64,000 nt of DNA from Siphonodentalium dalli (lineage: Eukaryota > Mollusca > Scaphopoda > Gadilida > Siphonodentaliidae), in contig CP136063.1 in the NCBI GenBank assembly GCA_032622095.1, forward strand, positions 61,331,897-61,395,896, given 5' to 3'. Positions 46,156 through 60,555 of this stretch are shown piece by piece. The first letter of the stretch is position 1; the number at the start of each line of letters is the position of its first letter. Under the pieces are notes generated by a model. The model saw only the letters and a program-made list of their open reading frames with translations. It did no database searches and was not told where the DNA came from. Both the position numbers and the translations under genes were made by a program.

Positions 46156-48756
46156 CTGAACAGAGACCATAAATTTTATGGTGTAATTTTGTCACAAATA
46201 AACATTAATTATACTCATTATCGCTTATAACTATGGAATAAAATAATACAACCAATCAATCTGGGACAGTTGACGTTCGGTGCGTAGCCATAGGAACAGC
46301 CTAATGCTGTCTATCGCTATATAGTATCACCCGAATGGCCTGTAAACAAATGGACAAATAAACGGGGCCAATCAAATATTCAAAATATTCGGAGCCCAGC
46401 ACTTAACTCCCGAAACCATATATGAAATAACAGATTGCTTTATATCTGTTATAGACCAGAGGTGTACCTGATGAGCTGCTGTGGCCAAACATTTTTTTAT
46501 AGGACCAACTTTCGGTACAAAAATATGATTTCGGAACGGACTTAGTAAACATTTTCCAAACAATTGATTCCTTCTGTGTTATCAAGCTAGTACGATAAGT
46601 CAAAAAATAAACACTAAAAAAATAAACACTCAAATACAGTAAATATGACATGTTTACATAGTTCCACATGTCAACACCACTTTAGAAACAGGACCCGTTA
46701 ACCAACAAACCATTTAACGTATGGATGTTGATTGTATACATGTATGTGGGATGGCCCACGCTTTTGTCTGCTATCACGATAACAAATTGTATGCATTAGA
46801 ACTTTGAACACAATTCCAACCGATGTACCATATATATACGTAACTGTTATATACTCTAAGTAAACAGCGTTCACCATGTCATATGTATAGGTTTGTAATT
46901 GAATTACTTACTAACAACAGCCCTATTTATCAATTATCATGACAAGTGTAAGAACTAAGATGGGCATGTTGTCGTGTGATGTGTGGATGCTTGCTGCATG
47001 TTTGGCCTTTGACCCGGGGCTGCTGTGTTGCATGAGGATTTGTTTATTTATTATTTATTTTAATACGGACTTATGGTTGCCGATGATCAAACAACGGGAC
47101 CTCACTTGATCAAGTAAACGAAATTACCTGTCACGATAGTGTGGATAATTCGATAATTTAAAATTTTCAGTGTTGGTATCTTTTAATAAGTATATAAATA
47201 TTATGGTTTACATATTTATACAAAGACGGGGGCTCCGGACCCCAGAGTGTCAAGCATATAAACACGTGCGTGTGCATGTATTTGGATAGCGTTGGTTGTT
47301 ATAAATATTGCGGACTCCAACGGTCCAGCTCCAGCCGCGCATACAATCAACTCCTTGACACATAAAAGTCGCTAATACATATTTAATATAGTGTCGGATA
47401 ACGTTTTGTGGCCGACATTCCGTGTCTGCCGTTTGTTCAGTCCGCCCGTCCGTCCGTGTTCGTCTGTTTTCCGCAAAAGATTTTTATGTCTCACCTGGAT
47501 GCCATAATTTGTGTATACCGATATTTAATATGTAAATTCGCATATATGATAGCGCGGAAATATTTAAAATGTAGGAATTTATACGCGCGATGCGATCTCG
47601 TTGGATTCAGATACCACCCGATAACAACAAGGGCATAGTTATAAACTAGACTTTTCCATCACTTATTAACTATAAATTCTATAAACTAGTCTACCTGTTA
47701 CTACTTTGAGGAACTTTACTACCTGTTACTACTTTGAGGAACTTTACTACCTGTTATTATTTTTAACAAGCACACTGCCTATATGGCATTATTATAATAT
47801 GTATAGACTTTAACACATTTATTAATATAATATACAAACAATGTATTATCTTATGTTAGTATCACATCCTAGTGTTGAGTTTCGGGGTTGCTTTGGACTA
47901 TATACAACCCCACTACATATATGTTATTTGATATTATATAAATATATATATAATTACATTACTTGGTGGCTGACAAAACTTTGTGTCATAGATACACCAC
48001 AAACTGATTTATGTTGGGTACCAGATAAGAATTTAAGGTTTATGGCCATGTGCCTTGCTGGTTGAAGCACCGGGGCCGCCTCCGTAGTGATATTGGATAC
48101 CGGGGTCCCCTCCATAATATTGTATACGACTTACTAATTATATCACCCGGTCCCCTCCATTTAGTACCATGTGCCTTACTTACTGAGTCACCGGGACGGG
48201 AACTTAAAATATTGCCAAGCATAGTGTGTGTAGAGGAGACATTGCAACATAGCCTGTGTGTTTTGTGTCCAGCAGTATTGCGTGAACGATTCTTTTGACA
48301 AATATGTTTTAAGCCGTTTTTTGCTCTTATCCTCATTTGACTTTTCCAAAAGGCCTCTGGTCTACCTGCCGGCATCTCACTTTGACTTGTTTTTGTCATT
48401 CTGGTGTGCCAGGTTTGGTGTTCACTACGTCTCGGACAACGTGTTACCTGGTCAGACACCCACTTAGCAAATATTGCTTACACATAAAAACACATGGACA
48501 AATAAACGGGGCCAATAAAATATTCAAAATAAAATTAATATTAATTGATAAAAGCCTTCCGGACAGGGGTCTTCAGTTCATATTTATTATTTTACCTGTA
48601 TACCCACGCAACTATTTCAAATTTGTTATTTAAAGAGAACTGGACTATTTCTCTCTCTAAAAGTACAAGCCCCAATCAACCCTGTCACTTGATCCTTTTA
48701 TTCAGCTTTTAAAAGGCATGTATGTTGCAATATGGATAAGAAACAAATATAAAGAT
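46156..48756. other. Repeat-bearing gene-free stretch
   Basis: ggacaaataaacggggccaa occurs at about 46350 and about 48495, a dispersed repeat. 47697-47765 has a 28-bp tandem repeat (ctacctgttactactttgag), 2.5 copies. 48065-48190 has loosely repeated ccggggtcccctcc words. A gtccgcccgtccgtccgtgt tract lies at about 47440. No gene was found. Confidence 0.45.
48490..48650 (+). repeat. Dispersed repeat, copy 2 of 3
   Basis: ggacaaataaacggggccaa, then attaatattaattgataaaa, then ccttccggacaggggtcttc. The second half matches 52790-52905 and, inverted, 45075-45180. Confidence 0.6.
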
Positions 48757-48920
48757 ATTATACAATATTGTGTACAGTATGTGTTTTTCTTGTACGAGTC
48801 CAGGTTGTGGTGAAAAGTCTTATTGGCCGAGACACGCCAGTGCCGAGTCCAATATGACTTTTCACCACAACCTGGACGAGTACAACAAAATCTCATACTG
48901 TACAAAACATTGTATAATTA
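48757..48920. mobile_element. Palindromic MITE (164 bp)
   Basis: The left arm 48757-48834 (gtccaggttgtggtgaaaag) and right arm 48840-48920 are reverse complements with few mismatches, giving a hairpin with almost no loop. It includes the word gagtccaatatgact, which also occurs in the short tandem array at 49176-49236. Confidence 0.8.
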
Positions 48921-49175
48921 CACTTTTATTATCCATCTGTATGTTTATCCAAATTTTGGGAATAAATCTTGTGTGGTTATTTTTGGTATTTGTCGGCACT
49001 TAATTTTGATCATCAGAAAGCATGATTTGCGACAATAGAAGAAACGCAATGCGGAAGTGAAACGTTTGCTAAAATCCATCAGTGTTGAGCGCGCAACACA
49101 ATTTCACCGATTCCTTTTGTAAAAAGAGTTAATTCGTGACGTCGCGGAGTCCCAATAAAAAGTTATATTGTACAG

Positions 49176-49236
49176 TCGGGAGTCCAATATTACTTTCGGG
49201 AGTCCAATATTACTTTCGGGAGTCCAATATGACTTT
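49176..49236 (+). repeat. 20-bp tandem repeat, three units
   Basis: Three units of tcgggagtccaatattactt, the last ending in gactt. The gagtccaatat(g/t)act core is shared with the MITE at 48757-48920. Confidence 0.8.
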
Positions 49237-49408
49237 TTCCAGGACTTTTGCCCAATCAGAAATGGTGTTAGTTAAGGGATGGATAATAATACTGCTTATT
49301 GATAAACTATGATTTTTAATTCATTCAAACATCATAAAATCAACTCAAACTGAATATAAGATTCAAGAGTTCTAACACACAAACAAATTGAATGTGTTGA
49401 ATACTATC

Positions 49409-51730
<2,322 letters not shown>

Positions 51731-51885
51731 CTCTCCTGTCTTTACTTTAAAGTTGGATTACTCTTTTATTGGACCCATTCTGCTATATATATGTTGTGCC
51801 TCACCCATGTGGATCCTCGTTTGTCGAGTCAGATGATATCCAGTATATCCTGCTTCACAAACATTACATTTAAACGAAGGATCGC
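51731..51885 (-). pseudogene. Degenerate finger upstream of the array
   Basis: On the minus strand, SFKCNVCEAGYTGYHLTRQTRIHMGE is a finger whose first His ligand is Gln. It is followed by a stop (MGPIKE then stop) before the KTGEMTYQC junction. It shows that the array once extended 5' of the present start. Confidence 0.6.
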
Positions 51886-51904
51886 ATGATTACGGATCCG
51901 AGTG

Positions 51905-52090
51905 TTAGTCAATTCACCGGATGAGTGTATGGCGTGTCACGTGTCTCATCGGATGAGTGTATAGCGTGTCACGTGGTTCATCGGATGAGTGGCTGGCGTT
52001 CCACGTGGTCTCACACCGTATGAGTGTATGGCGTTCCATGTGGTCTCACACCGGATGAGTATATGGTGTGTTACGTAGTCTCACACACTT
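51905..52090 (+). repeat. Tandem repeat, about 36-bp units, five copies
   Basis: Units of the form caccggatgagtgtatggcg then tgtcacgtggtctca, diverging along the array. It lies directly upstream of the zinc-finger coding sequence on its strand. Confidence 0.8.
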
Positions 52091-52176
52091 TTCTTCAAAG
52101 CCACGTGGACTCAAATCGGAATGGAGTATCTTATTAGCAAACGGCGTGACATATTTCCACCACCAAGGCACTGAAG

Positions 52177-52182
52177 TTTATT
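52177..52182 (-). terminator. AATAAA polyA signal of the 52216-52319 exon
   Basis: TTTATT on the plus strand, 31 bp downstream of the stop codon of the adjacent minus-strand exon. Confidence 0.45.
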
Positions 52183-52213
52183 GTGTGCGTTTCCATGGTG
52201 CTGATCCCGAATA

Positions 52214-52319
52214 TTAAAGGAAGTTGTATCTGAGCGGGTTTGTGTCCAGTTTAAAAGTCCGGAAGATCAACCGGTCGTCAGCATAGCACTTGCAGGAGTC
52301 ATAGGGCATGAAGTTATCA
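52214..52319 (-). CDS. Candidate terminal coding exon, unidentified gene
   Basis: A pyrimidine-rich acceptor (ttttcttttcattccag) precedes an open segment encoding DNFMPYDSCKCYADDRLIFR and then TFKLDTNPLRYNFL, followed by TAA and an AATAAA 31 bp on. The composition (two Cys, no low complexity, good codon regularity) is more protein-like than its surroundings. It reads in phase 1 from the acceptor. I do not recognise the family. Upstream exons would lie above 52340 on the minus strand; a LINE fragment occupies 53.0-53.7 kb, so they may be far away or outside the window. Confidence 0.4.
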
Positions 52320-52789
52320 CTGGAATGAAAAGAAAATATCAAGATAAATGATAATATAATAAAACAGCGATCATGGTAAAGGGACAACACAACGGTACAT
52401 TATATCCAGTATATTCGTGCAGCAGAAACAACGCAACATTATATATGTATATCAAGTTTATCAATTATGTTGGTACATACATGTAGACAGATGGTGCTGT
52501 TCCATCCCGTTTTTATCACAAAAATGTATTAAATCAGTATTTTAAATCTCGGAGTAAATAAAGAGCGTTTAAACAGAATGTAAAGAGGCTCAGTGGAGAA
52601 TCCTGATTTCTATAGAAATCTGCCGACCCAAGCCCGTTAACAGAGCTGTTGTCAAATCAAGCAGTAACCACCTCCCATGTCAAGCTAAGATTGTGCAAAA
52701 TACTGGAGGCCTGTATCTAAGTATTCTACATATAGAACAAATAATTGTCACATTAATTGATACTATATTTAGAACATTATAATAAAATA

Positions 52790-52905
52790 GTATAGAAATA
52801 AAATCAATATTAATAGATAGAATCTTTTCCGGGCAGGGATTTCCATCTCTTACGTATTATTTCATACACAGGAAACTATATAAAATTCGTTATTCAAAGA
52901 GATAA
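52790..52905 (+). repeat. Dispersed repeat, copy 3 of 3
   Basis: atcaatattaatagatagaa, then ttccgggcagggatttccat, matching 48530-48650 and, inverted, 45075-45180. Confidence 0.55.
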
Positions 52906-52990
52906 TCCATCTTTAAGATCATAAACGCCCATTATTTTACCATGAAATGTGTTATAGGTTCCATTGCAGTTCTGGTTATATACCGGTAGT

Positions 52991-53660
52991 CTATATTATT
53001 GTGCTCCAGTCAACCACTGAGATATCGTTGATGAAATTGTGCACGTTTATCATTGGATTGTCTCTTTGGTAAACAAAAACATCTCTGTTTGTTAGTTTTA
53101 GCTCCTTTATCCACAAGAAGGTGAATAGGCAATTGATGAAATATGTATTCCACACAAAATACCAGCGTAAAATGATGAGATGATAGTTGGAGAATATGAT
53201 GTCAATGAGGGTTGCACGGCATTCTGTTATTCTTGTGGGTTTAGTTATTGTTCGTAGAAACATAAATGACTTCAAGACATTCTTATGGCATTATCAGTAT
53301 TTATGTTTATGTTGCAATCTCCCACCAGGAAACATTATTTTTTCTCCTTATATGTATTTAGTTAGTTAGTAATGTTTCAAGTTTTTCAAGAAAGATATTG
53401 ACGTCAGAATGTGGGCATCCAAGTTGATTCTTGTTTATATGATCACGGATTTCAATAAATAATCTTTCAAAGATTTTCGTGAATATAGATAAGTCTGCTC
53501 GAACTTGTGCTTTAATGTTATCATTAACATAAATTCCAACCCACCCCCTTCTCTGTCATTCCTATGGTTTTCATATAAACAGTAACTCCCCGTTTTGTCG
53601 GTCCATTGGAGACTCAGCTGTCGCCAAGTTTCAATAACACCTATTAACGAACCAAAGCCG
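52991..53660 (-). pseudogene. LINE endonuclease-domain fragment
   Basis: Read on the minus strand in several frames, it gives TWRQLSLQWTDKTGSYCLYE, then GGGVGIYVNDNIKAQVRADL and FERLFIEIRDHINKNQLGCP, then KPTRITECRATLIDIIFSN. This order (GGGVxIYV, then E-x-x-F-x-EI, then PTRxT...LIDxIFSN) is that of the apurinic-like endonuclease of CR1/L2/RTE-type LINEs. Several frameshifts break it, and no reverse transcriptase follows. It is a truncated dead copy. Confidence 0.75.
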
Positions 53661-55262
53661 GACGATTTGGGTCGTATAATTATAGACTATACATGTACAT
53701 GTATCTGTTTTTGTGACGTCACCAATTATTATCTAATACGACGCTGTTGTTTTGAATTTCGGGAGCGCGAATGTCGCACAGTAGATCGGTGGGCTTGAAG
53801 CATTAATGTCGTAATCGGCTGCCAAGATGCCATCCCAAATCAGTCGACCTGCAACATTCTCCTATTTATATAAACATCATAAAATAATTTATTTGTGTTT
53901 ATTTAATGGGGAAAGTAGGTCCATACTGAATTCTAACGGGTCTACCCCGGCACTCTACTGTGTCAAATCATCGGACCCTAGGAAGTTTTAACATTCTTTT
54001 AAATAAACTAGAATCCAACTCTCAGTATAAAAAATCTTGTGTTGAGAACAACAATGTTCTGAGGAGTAGACCGATTTACTGTCACAATTGTGAGTTTATT
54101 AGTTATTTGGGTACCGGTATTTTAGGCCCGTTGTGTAAATGTATATGTACGACGCGCCAAACACGGGTCGTGCTATCTTAGCTTGGCTTGACATTGGCGC
54201 GTCTCTGGCACTTGTCACGTTTGTTTGATTTATACATCGAGCCATTTTAGCATACCGGTAGCCTATATGATACAAAATTATGTCTGCTATAATAAGTTCC
54301 CATGGGGATCACCACGAAGATACGCCGTGATGGCTTCATCTGAAAACACACTATACCTGTATAATAATACACTACCTGTATAATCTGGCCATCCTTGTGT
54401 CTTTATTTATACTTCTATTATTACATTAATCTCGGAAACGCTATCGTGTCATTCATCTCCCTTTAACCTTTGTGTATACCTCTGCAATATATTTATCCAC
54501 AAATTTCGTGAAAAGTCCTTTGTCAGTCAATGTCCCCGTATACTAACATACTATTGCCTTCAATGAATATTGACAACGATCAAGAGTCTGTATTCTGATG
54601 ATTTTATACGCCATGTCGCGCACTTCGACCAATCCAAAATAACCCAAACATTGTAAACCAATAAATCGAATAGGGGCCCATTAGCGACCAATAAACTTAC
54701 CGATAATGTAATACTGTAAGCACCATCAATCGAAGTACATGAACCGGTACTTCCCATTAATGGTATGCCTATCTCACATGAAAAGGGACGATGTATGAAA
54801 TTATATGTCAAATGGTTGTAGATCAGATGAATTCCAGTGATTTATATCCGAAATGAAGTAGTGTGAAAAGGTGAAGCCTAATTCAGAGAATGACAACGGA
54901 ATTGAGATGAATGATGTACAGAAATAAATTATCCCTTAGATGTCACATACTTGTGATAATATAAATTGATGGAGAAGTGAAAATGAGAACCTAAATATGA
55001 GATGCATAGATGTAATATAATGAGTAGTGTTATCATGAGTATTGAACGACGAATGAAATAATCATATATGAAACACACGTACATGTACATCACTATGCAT
55101 CAGATGTGTCACTCATATGGTCACAACACCTATATCACATACAAATGCATAACTCACATATGGGTGTGTGTATATACACCATACAAGAACGATGAAATGG
55201 ACACAATAACAAAAAGATTACAAATAGCCATAATTATTCATAGCCAGTAAGTCCCAAAACTA
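53661..55262. other. Gene-free stretch with possible LTR remnant
   Basis: From about 54700 the DNA loosely resembles the BEL LTR: taccatcaat / caccatcaatcgaagtac, cctatctcac, acaaatgcataactcacata. With 56547-56750 it could form one diverged LTR split by the satellite element. No gene is supported. A second possible origin is chance similarity in AT-rich DNA. Confidence 0.35.
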
Positions 55263-56546
55263 TGGAGCCCCGGAGGTGACATCCGAATGTTTTTTTTTAA
55301 GTCGTGGCCACGAGAATAAAGTCGTGGCCACGAGAATATGAAGTCGTGGCCACGAGAATAAGGTCGTGGCCACGAGAATGAGAAGTCGTGGCCACGAGAC
55401 TATGAAGTCGTGGGCACGAGAATAACGTCGTGGCCACGAGCATAAAGTCGTGGCCACGAGAATATGGTCGTGGCCACGAGAATATGGTCGTAGCCACGAG
55501 AATGAGAAGTCGTGGCCACGAGACTATGAAGTCGTGGCCACGAGAATATGAAGTCGTGGCCACGAGAATATGGTCGTGGCCACGAGAATAAAGTCGTGGG
55601 CACGAGAATAAAGTCGTGGGCACGAGAATAAAGTCGTGGCCACGAGAATATGGTCGTGGCCACGAGAATAAAGTCGTGGCCACGAGAATAATGTCGTGGC
55701 CACGAGAATATGGTCGTGGCCACGACATTATTCTCGTGCCCACGACATTATTCTCGTGCCCACGACTTTATTCTCGTGCCCACGACTTTATTCTCGTGGC
55801 CACGACTTCATATTCTCGTGGCCACGACTTCATAGTCTCGTGGCCACGACTTCTCATTCTCGTGGCCACGACTATATTCTCGTGGCCACGACCATATTCT
55901 CGTGGCCACGACATTATTCTCGTGGCCACGACTTTATGCTCGTAGCCACGACATTATTCTCGTGCCCACGACATTATTCTCGTGCCCACGACTTTATTCT
56001 CGTGGCCACGACTTCATATTCTCGTGGCCACGACTTCATAGTCTCGTGGCCACGACTTCTCATTCTCGTGGCCACGACTATATTCTCGTGGCCACGACCA
56101 TATTCTCGTGGCCACGACATTATTCTCGTGGCCACGACTTTATGCTCGTGGCCACGACTTTATTCTCGTGCCCACGACTTTATTCTCGTGGCCACGACTT
56201 TATTCTCGTGGCCACGACTTCATATTCTCGTGGCCACGACCATATTCTCGTGGCCACGAGAATATTCTCGTGGCCACGACATTATTCTCGTGGCCACGAC
56301 CATATTCTCGTGGCCACGACTTTATGCTCGTGGCCACGACTTTATTCTCGTGGCCACGACTTCATATTCTCGTGGCCACGACCTTATTCTCGTGGCCACG
56401 ACTTCGTAGTCTCGTGGCCACGACCTCATATTCTCGTGGCCACGACTTCATATGCTCGTGGCCACGACTTCATATTCTCGTGGCCACGACTTTATTCTCG
56501 TGGCCACGACGTAAAAAAATATTCGGATGTCACCTCCGGGGCTCCA
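55263..56546. mobile_element. Foldback-type element built from a palindromic satellite
   Basis: The ends are TGGAGCCCCGGAGGTGACAT inverted at both sides, continuing CCGAAT and a T-tract. TA lies on each side (55261-55262 and 56547-56548). The interior is about 57 units of 18-23 bp with the 12-bp perfect palindrome TCGTGGCCACGA in most units. Units point one way from 55300 to 55720 and the other way from 55721 to 56510. A roughly 220-bp higher-order repeat is visible (about 55725-55940 and 55945-56155). Copy A of the flanking block lacks this element. All frames are open because the unit has no stop; I do not regard them as genes. Confidence 0.8.
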
Positions 56547-57053
56547 TAATACTCGTACACAAATTACTAGCAAAATTTGCAGAACAGATAAATACAGTAA
56601 ACCTACATGTACACATCGGCGGGATAGGCTATATATCAAAATTTCTCGGACCAACCGTTTAATATCAAGTCAATAACCTAAAACTAAATAGTTGGTATCA
56701 TGCATCGTCACCTTTTATTGAACTATTACCACAAGTATTAATAGGCAATGAATATTTTTCCAAACCATTATTCATGGATTCAGATGCAGTTTCAGAATGG
56801 TCGATCTACAAATATCACTGAAGAAAAAAACATTCCTTAACTACAAGTAGAAAATATAGTATATATGTAAGTAATAGTCTACTGGCGATGATGTGCCAGT
56901 ATTCGTCAAATGTCGGATTTGTTGAAGTGCTCTTCTGAAGAAAAAACATGACTCGCCAATAGTTGTGTGACCGCTGGCGATTCCATGAAGTCGGAGTCTA
57001 GTGGGTGTGGATCTCCAGGGTGCTTGTACCTCCGAGTTATGACAGCCTCTGGT
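56547..57053 (+). repeat. Duplicated block, copy B (first part)
   Basis: It matches 23476-23990 in the same orientation, beginning at atactcgtacacaaattact. It ends at the 8-bp site CCTCTGGT, where the hAT-like element inserted. Confidence 0.8.
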
Positions 57054-58820
57054 CAGGGGCGGCGGAAGCTACAAAAAAGTGGGGGGGGGGGGGGGTACCA
57101 TTTAAAAAAAAAAACTACATATATGAATTAAACCAGTCGCAGACAGCGGTATCCCCCGCTGAAATGTGCAGTTGGGGGAGTGCTGAAAATATCTGGCCGG
57201 ACCTGGTTTGCGAACTTGTTCTAGATACTGGTCAAGTGAACTCATATACCAAATATCTTTGAAATCCGTTGAAATGTGTGGAAATGAGCCCTGTGACGTC
57301 GTCCATTTGCACACAAAAAAATAAACAAAGTCCAATAACTCTGCTGAAAATATCCGACCGGACCTGGTTTGCGAACTCGTTCTAGATACTGGTCATGTGA
57401 ACTCATATACCAAATTTTTTGAAATCTGTTGACATTTGTGAAAATGAGCCCTGTGACGTCGTCCATTTGCACACAAAAAAATAACCAAAGTCCAATAACT
57501 CTGCTGAAAATATCCGGCCGGACCTGGTTTGCGAACTCGTTCTAGATACTGGTCATGTGAACTCATATACCAAAAATCTTTGAAATCCGTTGACATTTGT
57601 GGAAATGAGCCGTGTGACATCGTCTATTTGCTATTTGGTAAATTCAACAAAAATAATAAACAAAGTCCAATAACTCCGGTAAAAATAACCTGCCCGACCT
57701 GGCTTGCGAACTCATTCTATGTAATGGTCAGGTGAACTCATATAGGCCTACCACAAATCTTTGAAATCCGTTGACATTTGTTCCAGTTATGACTTACAAA
57801 TTCGGGACGGACAGATGGCTAGACGGACAGACGGACCCCATTCCTATATCCGGCCCCGCCAAATTGAAATAAAAGTGTTTTCAAATGTGCTCCAGCGCAA
57901 AGATTGTTTAGTATGATATGTTATTCGTGGTTACCATTATGAATGTAGAAACAAGAAAGAGTTTAAATGATGCTACTCACTAATCTTTGGAGCCAATGTG
58001 TGAAATATGACTGCATGATAACGTTGATACAACTTCTACAACCTGCATCCTTTGTCACAAGTGTTATGATGAAATTAGTATACAATATACTGTATAATCC
58101 AATTAACTCCACATACGACACACGTTGATATCGAAGAAACAATAATCACAAGTAACTTTGAATATTAAATAACACTACAATATATATGTACAGACACTGA
58201 TCTTGCCAGTACACAGTAAACTTTTGTAGAACAAAATTATTGTAACTTTTCTTATTTGTCAGTAATTACTAATTAGCTGAATTGATAAAAATCCTAGTCA
58301 AGCTATTCCAATGAATACTCAGCATCAACTGATAGCCTATATAGCATGTGATCCAATATCAGGAGTTTGACCACCTTGGCATGAAATTGTATACCTGCCA
58401 AGTCCCACGTTTGCAGTTTTATTGCAGAAACTAAAATTTAAACCCTTCATTGGTATGATGAATGTGCTTTTAATTAGACAAGTTGCTGTGTCCAAGACAT
58501 GGCTCTGATGGTATCCTAAGAAGACCTGAGATCTACAAAGAACTCAGAGTCTGTAGTCTAATTCCCAGAGGGCAATTACTCAGACAGAGTGTCAATACTG
58601 ACCAAGGGATTAACTTGCTATCTTGCTAGCCATAGCCATAGGGGCATAACTGATAAGATTAAACACATGTGTTACCATTGGAATGTTTTCTTGGGAACCA
58701 AAAAATATTTTCTCCATTGTATTTAGTATTGGAAGATTATGTACCCATAATTGGGGGGAAAAAAAGTGGGGGGGGGGCACGTGCCCCCTGTGTCCCCCCC
58801 CCCCGGCTCCGCCGCCCCTG
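57054..58820. mobile_element. hAT-like non-autonomous element (1.77 kb)
   Basis: The terminal inverted repeats are CAGGGGCGGCGGA at both ends (right end read inward). The flanking 8-bp duplications are CCTCTGGT at 57046-57053 and 58821-58828. The empty site is visible in copy A (gcagcctctggtggtctagg near 23970). Both ends carry G/C tracts inside the repeats. The interior holds a minisatellite at 57160-57790 and no transposase. Confidence 0.9.
57160..57790 (+). repeat. Minisatellite, four units of about 160 bp
   Basis: Each unit: ctgctgaaaatatccgnccg, gacctggtttgcgaactcgt, tctagatactggtcatgtga, actcatataccaaa, gaaatccgttgacatttgtg, gagccctgtgacgtcgtcca, then an A-rich tail. It lies inside the hAT-like element. 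The last unit is diverged. Confidence 0.85.
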
Positions 58821-58828
58821 CCTCTGGT

Positions 58829-60033
58829 GGTCTAGGAGGTGTGATTCTCCAGGGTGGCTGTACCTCCGAGTTATGGCAGCCTCTGGTGGTCTAGGAGGGT
58901 GAATCTCCAGGGTGGTTGTACCTCCGAGTTATGGCAGCCTCTGGTGGTCCAGAATTGGCAACACAAGCTGCGATATTACAGTTTATTCACAAATGAAATA
59001 TTCACACATGGAGACGCCTAGGACTAGTCAAAGAATCACCCTTTACAACAAACATGGATATGATAGTCTGGTCGTCGAGACTCGATTTTGAGGTGAACCT
59101 AGAACAAATTGGTGACACGGTGCCTTTGTTGTCATTTTGCCGGGCAGAATCTGGGGAACATTATATCCTAAATTCGCTGAAATCCGTTTTGGGGAAAAAA
59201 TTGTACTGTTCTTTGAAATAGGGTCGTATTTATGACTTTTTGCTGTTCCTTATTAGTCCAGTCAATCAGTTGGAAAGAAACCCCCAACTAAACAAATTGC
59301 TATCCAATGTTTTGTTTTTGGTGTGTTTGAATGCGACTATACCATGTACTAACATAGCCAAAATACCCACGAATCCCAGGGTGGGAAAGTCAATTAAAAA
59401 TGGTGAAAATTGTAATTTTGTAGTTGAGACTCGGATTTTAAATGAAGCTATATCAAATCGGTAAAAAGCTGCTTTTTGTGTTATTTTGTCGTGAAGAATC
59501 TGGGAAACAATATATCCACAAAAAAACCGCTGTGGGGAACATTTTCTACAGATCTTTGAAATGGGATCCTATTTATGGCTGTTTTGTGTCAGTTTTATAG
59601 TTCCTTATTAGTCCATTCAAACTGATGGAAAGAAACGCTCAACCGTGAAGAAATTTTCTATGCAAAGACTTTTGGTGTTTTTGAGTTAGACTATACTTAT
59701 ATAATACCATATACCAAATTTCCTATGAATTCCAGGATGTTTTGGGTCAAAAGACAGGAATATGTAAAAGGAATGGTGCAAATTTACAAACAATATTTAA
59801 GTTTAACAGATGGAATGATACTGTTAAGTATCTTTAGCTTTCATCTAGCTTTCATCTGTGAAAACTGCAAATAGTTGGAGATTACGTTTGTTCAGTCTTC
59901 AGTAGTTCAATCAAATTGAAGTGGTATTACACAATACAGTACAGGAACAATGGCAATTTGATAAAATCCACCTGGTTATCAGGTGAGATCTCATAAGACC
60001 AAATGAATAATTAATATTGTTTCTGCACTATAT
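58829..60033 (+). repeat. Duplicated block, copy B (second part)
   Basis: It matches 23980-24907 and then 42776-43002 without the nested hAT-like element, giving the empty-site sequence aagtttaacagatgg at about 59800. It has one more unit of the 55-bp tandem repeat (ggtggctgtacctccgagtt) than copy A. It ends at the LINE insertion. Confidence 0.85.
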
Positions 60034-60555
60034 TATTATACTTTCATTTCCTCCAATATCATGAAGAGTTACAAACATATATACAGGCTAAACATATACA
60101 TAAAGGTTCTGGATGTATAGATATACACATAACAATATTCTATATACACGTCAAATAACTTATACACGGTATGTGAACGAGGGAAAAATTATAATGTGAC
60201 ACAAAGGTATATTTCCAATTAATATGGGCACTAGTACCAAAGTGCGCATTATGTGACTTGTGCTAAAGTTACAAGTAATTAATAATAATATTGAAAGAAG
60301 GTATTTGTCATTTTGTTAAAATGTTCACAGTATGTATCGACTGGTGTGATGAGCAAACTACTAGCCTGGTTCGATGTGATAAAATTTCCAAATATTCGCA
60401 GTCACTCTGACAAAAAAGATGACAAGATCCCTCCAATCCGAGTCAACTGGAATATCGGATGGGTGATGACCAAGGAAGCAGGCCAGTAGCTCATCCTTTT
60501 CCAGTCCGTCTACATGCAGGGAGGCCTCAATCCCAAACTGGTCAAGAAAATCCTG

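Noticed and set aside
55300-56510. CRISPR-like array
   Set aside because: The spacers are not unique and units are 18-23 bp with an internal palindrome, in a eukaryotic genome; it is a satellite.
55297-56662. Long open frames in several registers (SRGHDFILVATT-type repeats)
   Set aside because: They only translate the stop-free palindromic satellite in every frame and on both strands; there is no codon bias or domain.
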